DNA of 64,000 nt from assembly GCA_037952775.1 (NCBI GenBank), contig JBANAY010000004.1:8432001-8496000 (forward strand), written 5' to 3'. This stretch comes from Clonostachys chloroleuca (Eukaryota > Ascomycota > Sordariomycetes > Hypocreales > Bionectriaceae). The position numbers and the translations under genes were made by a program. This document shows, piece after piece, positions 10,390-20,503 of this stretch (positions within the stretch are counted from its first letter, which is position 1; each line of letters opens with the position of its first letter). The notes under the pieces are model-generated. The model was not told the origin of the DNA. It did not search any database and worked only from the letters and a program-made list of their open reading frames with translations.

Positions 10390-11617
10390 ATAGCTTCCCC
10401 GCAACCACCTACCGACCGCAAAAGCTTTCGAGTTGCCATTATTTGCGCTCTGTCTCGTGAGGCCGATGCCGTAACCCTGCTGTTCGATCAGTTTTGGGAC
10501 GAGAAGAGTGATCCTTACGGCCGAGCCGATGGCGACACGAATACCTACATCACCGGTCGCATTGGAGACCACAATATTGTGTTAGCTGTTCTCCGTAACA
10601 TGGGTACAAACAGCGCCGCGGCTGCAGCTGCTAGCTTGCGGTCGAGCTACACGAATCTCAAGCTTGCTATCCTTGTCGGCATCTGTGGTGGTATCCCCCG
10701 AATCGCTAATTTCGATACCTATCTAGGCGATGTTGTCGTAAGCCAGATTATCATCCAGTACGACTACGGCAGGCAATATCCTGGACACTTTTCTGTGAAG
10801 AAAACCGTTGAAGATAGTCTTGGAAGAGCCAACAAGGACATCCGAACTTTGCTTGCAATGTTCGAAACGGAGCTCACGAGAGAGCGGCTGCAGACGGGGG
10901 CTTCCCAGCACCTAAAGCATTTGCAGGAAGCCGCGAAGAAAAAACGACGCCGAGCCAATTACCAATATCCTGGAACGAAGGAAGATAAACTGTATCCTCC
11001 GATATATACTCACAAACATCGTCGGAACTGGTGTGATGTGTGTTCCAACGACCTCGACGTCTTCTGCGAGTCTGCTTCTGAAGCTTCGTGTGTCGAGGCT
11101 GGATGCGATTCTGCCAACCTGGCTGTAAGAGAGAGGTTTGGGGATCTCCCTCAAGGTGGAGATTTCAGCCCGGAGATCTACATTGGTCGAATCGGTTCGG
11201 GCAATACGGTGATGAAGAGCGGAGAGGACCGGGATCGAATTGCCACTGAACACGACCTCATTGCCTTTAAGATGGAAGGCGCTGGAGCCTGGGATAAAGT
11301 CCCGTGTATTGTTATAAAGGGCATCTGTGATTATACAGACAGCCACAAGAACAAGGCCTGGCAAGACTTTGCGGCAGCTACTGCTGCATCTGTGGCGAAA
11401 GCTATTCTGGGGCGATACGCAGTTCATGACGGAGACCGTGATTCAACCCAAAACTCAACTCAATCAAATAGTATAACCTCATCTTGCTTTGTGACTGATT
11501 TAGGCTAATGCACATGGAGATCAACAGCAATCGAATGGACGAAGCGTTGTAAATAATTCGTTTGGAAGCGATATCTGGATTAACCAGGGTGATGTAGGCG
11601 GAAATTTAACATATTGA
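10390..11617 (+). pseudogene. PNP1: stand-alone PNP/UDP-phosphorylase-like domain with C-terminal motif
   Basis: Exons 10390-11470 and 11520-11617, about 392 residues. The nucleoside phosphorylase-like fold is shown by RVAIICALSREADAV, LVGICGGIP, GDVVVSQI, IGRIGSGNTVMKSGEDRD, KMEGAG and KGICDYTDSHKN...WQDFAAATAA. This domain is a common N-terminal part of fungal NLRs; here it ends in its own stop and is divergent from NLR1. The 49-nt intron (11471-11519, branch GCTAAT, acceptor GAG) is my model; it restores a frame ending NQGDVGGNLTY. The codon where the start is expected (10390-10392) is ATA followed by Ala-Ser-Pro, and no in-frame ATG occurs upstream before a stop at 10366. This fits ATG-to-ATA RIP loss of the start. 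If translation begins at an internal ATG near 10579 or 10600, the first beta strand is lost. Confidence 0.78.
11546..11614 (+). other. RHIM/PP-like motif, PNP1 C-terminus
   Basis: The last 23 codons of PNP1 read as VVNNSFGSD then INQGDVGGNLTY. They match NLR1 residues 11-34 and the NLR2 N-terminus at the F, Q, G-D-(V/I), G-N-(L/I) and aromatic positions. The position (C-terminal on an effector-like domain, N-terminal on the neighbouring NLR) is that of fungal amyloid signalling pairs. Confidence 0.55.
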
Positions 11618-11823
11618 CGTAGTGCGTATAGTATCAGCACCTTACCCAAAAAGGAAAGGCTTAGTACACCAAATGCCACCTAATAGCATCATATTAGTCT
11701 TAGGCTTGAATTATTATCCGCTGACAGATTCCTGGCTACTGCCTACTTTTGGTTTTCCATACTCTGTCCTTTCCCAATCCCACAAACTGCACCTTCCTCA
11801 CCTTCCTCGCCACTTTATAGCAA

Positions 11824-12807
11824 ATAGCTCCTCAACTAAGTATCAACAAGAAAGAGAAAATCCGCGAGATATTGCTAGATGGTACCTCGATCAGTGAAAT
11901 TGCCAGGTTCATTACTTGTACCGAACGTGCTGTGTATCGAACACAGTTGAGTATCCGACGATTTGGGACCGTAACAGCTCCCACAAACCGCGCTGGCCCT
12001 GATCGTAAAATAACACCTCTCATACTTAATACATTATGTAAACAGCTGATTAAGGTTCCCGATATACTAAGGCGCAAGATAGCTACCTTTTTATTCGAGC
12101 AGTTTAATATAGACGTATCTCTTATACGTATTACTCGAGCGCTACAGGGTATCAAATGGACCCGAAAGAATACACGCCGTGTAGCAAGACAGCGCAACCC
12201 ACAACTGCAATATTACTACTACTATAGACTTAAGTTAGGGGGGTATCGATCCTATCATTTTATATTCCTGGATAAATCTGGCCTGGATAAGAGTATTAGG
12301 GTTCGACGAAAGGGATAGGCTCCCAAGGGTATTCCTCCGATATAAGTAGCCCGATTTCAACGCGAGGAAAGATATTAAGTCCTGGCTGTATATACCCAGA
12401 AGGGTATCAAGCTTACACGTATCTACCGTAGGCCAACAGATACAGCTACCTTTGTAGACTTTATTAAGCAACTACTACATCACTGTAGGAAGTAGCCTGA
12501 ACCAGAATCTGTACTCATTATAGATAATACTAGTATTCACTGTTCTAATAAGATCAAGCAATTGTGTAACAAGGCAGGTGTAAGGTTGGAAATAACAGCG
12601 CCATATACTCCCGATACAAACCCGATCGAAGAGTATTTTGCAGAGATAAAAGCATATGTAAAATCACAGTAGGATAAGCATATTGACCTTATCCAAAAGG
12701 ATTTTGGGGCCTATATAAAGTCATACGTTCAAGCTGTTGGCAAACGCCAGACAAGCGCTGAGGGTCACTTCCGCAATACAGGACTCACTATCAAGCAGCC
12801 TCCATAG
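11824..12807 (+). pseudogene. Tc1/mariner DD34E transposase, RIP-inactivated
   Basis: One uninterrupted frame of 327 codons without indels but with five internal stops: TAG 12316-12318 (RRKG*APKG, Trp expected), TAA in PI*VARF, TAA in ERY*VLA, TAG in RK*PEP and TAG in SQ*DK. The expected start (ATA at 11824, followed by APQLSINKK) is also a G-to-A loss. An N-terminal HTH (EILLDGTSISEIARFI, RAVYRTQLSIRRFG) is followed by the catalytic triad in FLDKSG, IIDNTS and NPIEEY, with 34 residues between second D and E. It lies between PNP1 and the decayed gene at 12.9-14.3 kb. I did not find short TIRs hugging it, so it may be the transposase of the 14-kb element rather than a later insertion; this is inference. 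Confidence 0.85.
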
Positions 12808-12904
12808 AATAGACAGTAGATCATAAATCAGTTATACTTATATATAGAAGGAAATATAATATCCTATCCCGCTATCCTATATTCCTATATTCCTATATTT
12901 CTAA

Positions 12905-14266
12905 GGCCTCTTCAACCCAAAGCGGGATATCCTTAATAAAGGAAAGTATAACCCCTAACTAAACTCCTTTCTCCGTATAATATTCAATACTCACTTCAGT
13001 ACAGACGTGCTTAAGGTCCAGATATATATCCCTTATAATCTCATATATATACTGGATATTCTACTGCCAACGAGGGCTGTCCACTTAATCCCGTTGCTAT
13101 TCATAGTACTTTTCCAGGGCCTTATTTCTCCGCATTGGAATAACAAGATCGTTGGGTCGTTTCCGACGTACTACCAACCCCTCCTTTTCCAGGGTAGGTT
13201 CCGTAGTTCCCTTACCCGAATACTGGCCATAATATCCGGGGCAGATAACAGTAATATTGATTGGAGGCAAACTATCGGATCTCTTACGTTTCAGCTTCTT
13301 TCGTTCCGTACTTTCCTCCTCCTGCTTATAGATAAGCTGGCGAATGTTTTCTGGGATATTATTATACGTTCTTAGCAGGTTTCCTTCTTCAGTATAGTTA
13401 ACGAGTATGCCTAAGATATTAGTATCGAGTTTGAAGTGCTTTTTAGTCTCCGGATCACGCTAACAATAGAATTGTAAGTTCATACATAGTACTCCTATAC
13501 AGTATAGAAGCTTATACACCTCCTTCCACACTGGGCGGGAGCCGGTGGCTTCTTCCTGGTCAGCAAGGAGCTAGTCCCTGGCGATAAGTTGGCGACCTAT
13601 AGCCCCACGACCACAGCTCCGTATCTGTGTAGCTGCTGGCTAGCTGATCTCTTTATAAATAAATAAAATATAAATTCTTATCTTATTACCTTTACGGAAA
13701 AGAGGCGCCCAGGTCCTCAGCTTGTCTTCTATTGTCTTCCAGCCGACGGCAAGCCTATCAAATCACTTTCTTATATTTCATTCACTACATTTCTCTACAG
13801 AGACAATAACAGTTGTCTCACCGGGCTCATACTTTTATTCAGGAAGTTTATCCCTTACTGTCGCCGCCAGCTCGACACTCAGGAACTCATACTAATACAC
13901 ACCAGGAGCAAGGGTAAGATTCTCTTCCGTAACCTCAACGAGCTTCAACAATCTTCCCTTCTTGAGTTGAAGCTTCCACTCTATATCATAGTATATACAG
14001 GTCGGATTGAGCTCATTATCTTAGAAGGTCGGATCCCAGCCAGTCAACTGGAGTAAAGGTAGGCTACTGGCTGGAACCGGGGATTCGCTCGGACTCTGGT
14101 GGGTGGAAGCACTAGGGGTATCATATATTAGAGGTTCAGGAGTTCTACAATCGACTTCAAAAACATTATTAATATTAAAGTAACTATTATTCGTATGGCG
14201 AGGATCGTAATTGTGCGTATACATATCGGACGAAGGTGGGCAAGAGGGGAATATCTGGGAGGTCAA
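12905..14266 (-). pseudogene. RIP-decayed member of a repeated fungal hypothetical family
   Basis: The minus strand reads in essentially one frame from MTSQIFPSCPP, through LTGWDPTF, then after a TAA: DNELNPTCIYYDIEWKL, LVEVTEENLTLAPGVY, KYEPGETTVIVSVEK, FDRLAVGWKTIEDKL, KHFKLDTNILGILVNY, LPPINIT and finally DIPLWVEEA. More than ten stops occur, nearly all where Gln, Trp or Arg is expected (CAA/CAG, TGG, CGA to stop). I recall this layout as a hypothetical protein family found in many copies in Aspergillus-type genomes; function unknown and no catalytic motif visible. The 13007-13375 plus-strand ORF is its shadow. Confidence 0.6.
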
Positions 14267-14458
14267 GCCTTCGTGGCAGACGTCGGCGAAACAGCGGGGA
14301 AAGGGGCAAGTAGCCAGAAATCAGGCGTGCTAAGCACAGGCGAAAGGACACATTTCCCTCATAGCTGCCTAACGTATATGACTTTTGGCTTTTCGGCGGA
14401 GTCTCGTAGATCGAGGCTACAATTTTGATAAAGAGCCTCGGCAATATGAAGTCTTAGA

Positions 14459-14461
<3 letters not shown>

Positions 14462-14500
<39 letters not shown>
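14462..14500 (+). repeat. 39-bp poly(A) tract
   Basis: An uninterrupted run of 39 A between TCTTAGATCT and GAGGAAGTAGG. It could be the tail of a retroposed sequence, homopolymer slippage or an assembly artefact. It separates the decayed gene at 12.9-14.3 kb from the NLR2 upstream region. Confidence 0.85.
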
Positions 14501-14505
<5 letters not shown>

Positions 14506-14782
14506 AGTAGGAAATAAACGAAGGAAGAGGTTCGGCAGTGAATTCCTTTTTTCTGAGTTTAGCCGAAGAGTCATGGGGAGGGAGGTATTCTTAAGCGATA
14601 GCTTTTGTATTCAGTAGGTAGAAGCAGGGAAATTCTGAATCAACACTTAGAGAATGTATTGCTGCCTAACGATCACGTGAGGAGCTGAGGTAGACTGCAT
14701 CAGCGTATCCATTCATAGCTATAATTCACTACATCTGCATGATCCAAGGTGTCTGGTAGGCCTCAACTGGGTAGCAATCACG
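14501..14782 (+). promoter_or_regulatory. NLR2 upstream region with TCACGTGA
   Basis: Contains TATTGCTGCCTAACGATCAC and TCACGTGAGGAGCTGA (palindrome at 14673-14680), homologous to the NLR1/PNP1 intergenic DNA. No PNP gene is left on the other side; the sequence diverges before the poly(A) tract. Confidence 0.5.
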
Positions 14783-14815
14783 ATAGCAGCATCGGATCAT
14801 CACCGGCGCGACATC

Positions 14816-14883
14816 AGTAATAACCAATTCCGTAACCACAACTTCATCAACCAGGGCGATATTCAGGGCAATATTTACTACGG
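14816..14883 (+). other. RHIM/PP-like motif, NLR2 N-terminus
   Basis: SNNQFRNHN followed by FINQGDIQGNIYYG. The closest match in the window to the PNP1 C-terminus (INQGDVGGNLTY), closer than NLR1's own copy (IHQEKVQGNIYYG). Confidence 0.55.
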
Positions 14884-15067
14884 CCTGCCCCACTCACTGG
14901 CCCCTGCCGAGGCTGCCGAAGTCGTCTGCATCATTCCATACCCCCGCAATAAAGACCTAGTCCATCGCCAGGATCTCATCGAGAAACTAGATAAGCTTTT
15001 ACCCCGAACACCACCGGGCTTCTTTAGTGCTGCCCTTTAGGGCTTAGGAGGGTCAGGGTATATTTTC

Positions 15068-15105
15068 ACCTCCGCCTCCGCCTCCACCTCCACCCTCACC
15101 TTCAC
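15068..15105 (+). repeat. CCTCCR microsatellite in the NLR2 intron
   Basis: Repeats of CCTCCG/CCTCCA inside the intron interrupting the P-loop codons. The intron is 98 nt here and 50 nt in NLR1, so the expansion accounts for much of the difference. Confidence 0.6.
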
Positions 15106-17219
15106 AGAGGCAGGCACACTTGCATACGAATCAACAAAGGTGCTAACAAGCCAAGTAAAACGCAGATTGCCCTAGACTACGCATACCGACGGTACGACAA
15201 CAATAACGAATACTGCATCTTCTGGGTCCACGCCGATAGCGAAGCAACTTTTACCTCCGACTATAAGACGATCGGGAAGAAGCTTGCTATTAACGACCGA
15301 CTCGATAGCTTTAACCTACTTGAGGCTGTACGCAGTAAGATCGAAATGCGTTCGAGATGGGTAATAGTTCTAGATAATACTGACGATCTGGAACTATTTA
15401 GAGTAGGCCGAGCACAGCCTAGGAATAATAAAGATCTACATGAATATATCCCTCATACATCACAGGGGATAATATTATAGACGAGTCGGGATACGTATAT
15501 TGCTAGCACACTTATCGGATCGCATCGAGGAATCAAGGTACAGTCTATATCTACGAATAAGGCGGCTATACTTCTTGCGAGAGTAAGAGACAAGGAGTCG
15601 ACTTTAAAGGAGGAAGGAGTTAATATACTTCTGGAAGAACTGCAACACCTTCCGCTGGCCATCTCGCAAGCTGGTGCATATATACGACATATATCGATAA
15701 CAGTCGAGGAATATCTATCACTCCTAGCACAAGGCAAAACACAGTAGGAAGTACTAAAGTAGAGCGACTTTGATCAACACCAACGGCCGACAGTATCGAA
15801 TAGCGTGCTTGAGACGTAGAGGATCTCGATAGAGCAGATTCGAGCAGAGAGTAAGATATCATACCAGATCCTGCACGTAATTGCGTATATAGACAGCCAA
15901 GATATACCGCAAGAGTTGATAGCAGCAGCTGCCGGCCGAAATAGGATTGACGATAAGGGCATACAGCTGACCGACCTTGATGTTCGAGGAGCAATCACAC
16001 GACTGGTAGAGTTTTCTTTTCTCGGCCTACATCAGAATGAGGAGGGCGGGTACAGCTATAAGATGCACAAGCTGGTGCAAGAAGCTATACGGTATGGGCT
16101 GAGGATGAGGGGTCCGATGGAGACCGGCCTAGGTGAGATAGTGGATAGGGAGGGAGGGTTAGAGAAGGGTGAAGTATACTATTCCAGTATAGCTTTACAG
16201 ATAGTTAGGGATCTTTTCCCGGTACAGGAAGGAAAAGCCGTAGGTACGATACGGGCAGTACATAGCACATGCTATACAAGTAGGAGAGTGGGCAAAGGTA
16301 AGCGGGACAGAGGTTAATACAGCAAGGTTGCTCAGTCAAGTTTCAGGGTTTCTCTATAATCAGGGACAATAGAGGGAGAAGGAGACAGTAGATAAGAGGG
16401 TGTGGGATCTCCGACGGGAGGTTCTTGGGGAGAGACATCCAGACACGATCAGCAGCATGGCATCCCTCGGGGCGACATACCATACGCAGGGCCGATACAG
16501 CGAGGCTCAAGAGGTATTGATTAGGGTACTAGATCTCCGACGGGAGGTTCTTGGGGAGAAGCATCCGGAGATGATCAGGAGCATGGCAGACCTCGTGGCG
16601 ACATACAACCAGCAGGGCCGATACGAGGAGGCTCAAGAGATATTCATCAGGGTACTAGATCTCCGACAGGAGGTTCTTGGGGAGAAGCATCCGGACACGA
16701 TCAGGAGTATGGTAAATCTCGGGGTGATATACCATCAGCAGGGCCGATACGAGGAGGCTGAATAATTAAAGGATCAAGCACTGAATCTTCGACGGGAGAT
16801 TCTTGGGGAGAAGCATCTGGATACGATCAGGAGCATGGCAGACCTCGCGGCGATATACCATGAGCAGGGCCGATACAATAAGGCTGAAGTACTTCATAAA
16901 TCTGCTCTAGATCTTCGACGGCAGATCCTTGGAGAACATCATCCGCATACGACTCAAAGCATTATATACCTCGCCTCCATACAGAAATCGTTGTAACGCA
17001 TTCGAGACTAGTTTTAGTTTTCGGCGGCTACGTAGGCTGATGATCTGGGAGAGCGGAAGCGGCGCTATAGGTATTTTTGGGAGGTTATGCGTATAAAGAT
17101 TGAGAGGCTTCGGAAATAGAGATAGCAAAAGTAGGGGACCTGATTCGTCTAATCCCTACTGTTTACCTTGCGGTCTAATATAAAGTATTATACACAGTAT
17201 CGGATATCGATTGATAATA

Positions 17220-17332
17220 CAGTGGAGTTCAGGTTCAGCGTCCGCTGGGTTGATTGAAAACTGTTTACTGATTTGGTAGGTGGGGTCGCAACACGGTACA
17301 ATCATGGTACTCAGCGCACTGTACCTCTACCT
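17220..17332 (+). repeat. Left TIR of nested element (TIR-B)
   Basis: Inverted copy at 20504-20611. Conserved blocks are GCGTCCGCTGGGTTGATTGA, GGTGGGGTCGCAACACGGTA and GTACTCAGCGCAC. Confidence 0.88.
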
Positions 17333-17659
17333 TCCTTTGTTTCCGTACGTCAACTCTAAGATATCGCTAAGCGTGTGTGCTGATTTCATAGGCTCCAATT
17401 ATGAACAATTCGAACGTAGCTATCATAGCCTTAAAGCAAGACAACCGACAAAATCTAATCCTGACTGCAAATAAGACCTCTGATTTCGACCCCGTTTTGC
17501 GGCTATAGGATATTATAGCATAGGTCCAAGTTGTGCTAACATGTCAAGGCATGCTGAACAGTTAACGCTGAGGTGCATGTTGCTATTTCTTCCACCATCT
17601 GAATCTATAATGTCTACTAGGCTTCTCATGCTCAGGAGTGTTGACTGAGCTTGCAACTT

Positions 17660-20128
17660 GTCGCACAGACGCAAGTGCGCGTTGAGAAACCAGTCGATCT
17701 GGGTGATCCTACGCTAATGTCTTCTCCTCAATAGCTACAACCTGTTCCAGTATCTGGACCGCCTCCTTCACCTGGCCATTAGCACCGTAGGCGAGTGCGA
17801 GCGCATGCTGTGAAGCGAGTCGAGAAGGGTGATCCTCCGCCTATGTCTTCTCCCTAATAGCCATAACCTGTTCAAGCACCTTGAGGCTTTCTTTCGTCCG
17901 GCCATCCACTTCTAAACACAGTCCAGCCCGATGCCAAAGAGTGACTATCCTTTCGTCTGTTGTTAACATCTCTCCTTTCACTAGAACCAGGACACGCGGT
18001 AGGTACTGCCGCTACACCGGTCGATTGTCTCAATCACTTGGCGGGAATATTGCCGACAGATGCCCTCCCGCATCCTCCTCCGCCATAAACCCTTCATTTG
18101 CTTGCTTGAACCATTGCCGTAAAACCAGATGCACCAACTGGTGCATGTCTAGTGTCTCCCCATCTTCTCGCCAACTCATAAATCCATACTGGCAAATCGT
18201 CCCAACCGACTCCACTATATCCATCTCTGACCCCGATGCTGGCAGCATCCTTCTCGGAATAGCCTTAAAGTCCATCCATTGGATAAATGACAGAAGGTGA
18301 GCCGCACCTGCATTCTCTTTGCGGATAGCCTCGAAGGATACTTTCCACGTCGTTGCCACCGCACCCTATATCCGACTGTGGTGTGTATAGTCAGACAGCG
18401 GTTTGCGAAGTAACGTGATAATACCTTATCTGCTGATGTCCAGAGTCGCAAGTACGCTGCGAGAGGCAGCCGCCGCCGATTCATATATGCCATGGCTTGC
18501 CCTATTGTCAGAGGTAGATATGTGAGTCTTTCTAGGAGGTCCGCAGTCATCTGTCCATCCTCGGCTCCAAGCTTCCTCTCTAGTGATTGTTGAGAAGTGC
18601 CCGCGCCTCTCCAGGTGATATTGCTTCGAGTTCGATCACATCGCTGCCTGCCATGTCTTCGCCGATCTGAGCTGACCGCGTCGTAATGAGTATCCTGCCT
18701 GTCCGGCTCTGTGGTAGAAAGTCGCGGAGGCTATCCAATTGGTCCGACTCGCCATCTAGCACGGCCGTGTCGTCCAGGTTATCCAGTATAAGCAGCCACT
18801 GACCAGCAGTTTTTGACGAAAGATACAGTCGAAAAGCCTCTTTCGCATTGTCGCTGTCGCTCACGCCAAGGTTGAGCTTCTGCATGACCTCTATCGCCGC
18901 CTGCTGGAAAGCAGCCAAGCTCTGCGCCGGCATCCAAAACACCGAATGTTGCCCCTCCATACTATCCACAGCTACCTCTTGAACACGATACGCGAGCTCG
19001 AGCGCGATTTGCGTCTTGCCCATCCCTCCTAGCCCTACGATCGCTACTCGCTCTCTCCCCTCGATGAAGATCATGCGTTTCAGGTCGTTGATTTGGACTT
19101 CGCGTCCACTAAAGTTTCTGTTGCGTCTGTACGGGATGTGATTGACTAAGGATTTCTCAGCAGCTGCTTTCTTCTCCTCGAAACTCTGACTAACCAATGG
19201 CTGGACTACGCGGCCCAATCTGCGCCAGAACGGCTTTCGCATATGCCGCCGCCATCGCCGCCGCATATGGATGCCATTCCTTGTTCTTACGCTCATCGCT
19301 ATAGTCGCACACTCCACGGATCACCCCCACCGGAAGTGATACCGTTACGCCCGCCGCCGCCATCTCTACCCCGATCAAGTTATACCGATCTCTCAGCTCG
19401 TCCCGCTTCTTTGTATTCTTCAGCAGCTTCTCACCGGACCCGATCGGGCCGTACCAGATACGCGTCCGTTGATCGTCCGGTCGGTGCTCTCGCTGCTCTA
19501 TCGCTATCGCCTTCGTGTTGCCGTTTGATAGCAGTTGGTCCAAATCTTGCCCAGGGTCGCTAAATGTGCCAGTTTGGTGTCTCTTGTCCTTGATCGCTTC
19601 ATAGTAAGGCAGAATAAGGTTAATATCGTCTGGCGCTCGAAGTTGTATATTTCCAATCGCTGCTCTCACCACCGTCTCCGTCACTGCCAGAGCATGCCCA
19701 CCCCTCAGCAACTGGAAGCCGTCTTCCGTCTCTTTACCTAGGTCGTACGCAACCAGCCCAGCACTGTCACCATCAGGCAGCGCAACGAGCACATCCCCCA
19801 GTCGGATGTCGCGCGGCGAAGACCCGCCAAGCTTGGGTAGCCCGGCTGCCACGCCAACAAGCAAGCCAAACCAGAGGTTGGGGAAATATTTTTTGATTTG
19901 AGCAGCCAGCGCCGCGGCCGACCCGTTCCCGTACGGCTGCCCCGCCGGCAGCGTGGCGATGACGACATTGTGCCCGCAGACCTCACCCGCCTGAAAGACG
20001 TAGTCATCGCCGCGCTGCATCGGGAAGCGTCCGACATGCTCTCGGTCCAGCAAGCACATGGCCGCTCGGGCCTCGATCGGGAGCGGCGCGATCCATGCGA
20101 TGGAGTAGCGTGCTGGGTCTAGGGCCAT
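17660..20128 (-). pseudogene. NLR3: fused PNP-NB-ARC-TPR gene, frameshifted
   Basis: The ATG at 20128 opens a 312-codon frame with a complete PNP-type domain (YSIAWIAPLPIEARAAM, LLVGVAAGLP, RDIRLGDVLVA, GPIGSGEKLLK, GVEMAAAG, IRGVCDYSDERKN, YAAAMAAAYAKAVL). A frame change at about 19190-19230 leads into NB-ARC: VNHIPYRRNRNFSGRE, P-loop VGLGGMGKTQIAL, WLLILDNLDD, GRILITTRSA. A second frame change near 18580-18600 gives RLTYLPLTIGQAM and a third near 18415-18440 gives AVATTWKVSFEAI, LDMHQLVH and TPR-like units (NGQVKEAVQILEQVVAI). Extra stops include TAG where Trp is expected in RPV*RQYLP. The PNP domain alone is still open. Fused PNP-NB-ARC-TPR is the standard layout of this NLR class, in contrast to the split PNP1/NLR1 pair. 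It fills most of element B. Confidence 0.82.
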
Positions 20129-20239
20129 GGCCGTCAGAAAGTCAGAATGTCAGAATGTGGATCGCCAGGTTTGGGGGATGCGGGGCGGCCATGGTCCAGC
20201 ATCTATCATCTCGACAGGCGGGGAGAGGGTTCTTAATAG

Positions 20240-20247
20240 TCACGTGA
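20240..20247. promoter_or_regulatory. TCACGTGA palindrome upstream of NLR3
   Basis: An identical 8-bp palindrome lies upstream of all three NLR loci (10292-10299, 14673-14680, here), 110-112 bp before the start codon in the NLR2 and NLR3 cases. Confidence 0.5.
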
Positions 20248-20503
20248 TAAAACTCACCGCTCTCAATGGCGTGATGTTCGGGTTGAATCTCTATCACGCA
20301 AACATGCAAGCCAGTGAAACTATCTTCTCCCAGATAGAACCCTTTATTTTGGAAGATGATTTCCAATTTGATTTCGATGCCCCGTCTCATGGCATCGGCA
20401 CCTGAGGCCGCGAAACCCGATTAGTATGCGAGTCCAATTCCTCGAATCGTGGTTCACCTGCTGCAGCAATCTCCTCAGTTGTTCCTAACTACAAAATGAC
20501 CTG

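Larger units (their letters stand above)
14783..17119 (+). pseudogene. NLR2: second NB-ARC/TPR copy, RIP-decayed
   Basis: A diverged inverted copy of NLR1. The expected start is ATA (14783) in a CACGATAGC context, followed by AASDHHRRD and the motif FINQGDIQGNIYYG. The P-loop is split by a 98-nt intron (15058-15155). NB-ARC blocks follow: WVIVLDNTDD, LPLAISQAG, YKMHKLVQ. A one-base insertion in the A-run at 16233-16236 shifts the frame after LFPVQEGK. Four TPR units plus cap follow from about 16400. Stops include TAG in AL*GLGG, IL*TSRD, TQ*EVL and LET*RIS (Trp expected at each), plus TAG after LYNQGQ at the site that is also TAG in NLR1. It is more heavily mutated than NLR1 and surely non-functional. 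It ends about 100 bp before the left TIR of element B. Confidence 0.82.

Noticed and set aside
10204..10572. 122-codon minus-strand ORF over the PNP1 start
   Set aside because: Shadow of the conserved PNP N-terminus on the plus strand.
13007..13375. 122-codon plus-strand ORF
   Set aside because: Antisense of the decayed family gene, which reads protein-like on the minus strand.
19243..20122. Plus-strand ORFs over the NLR3 PNP domain
   Set aside because: Shadows of a strongly conserved minus-strand PNP domain.
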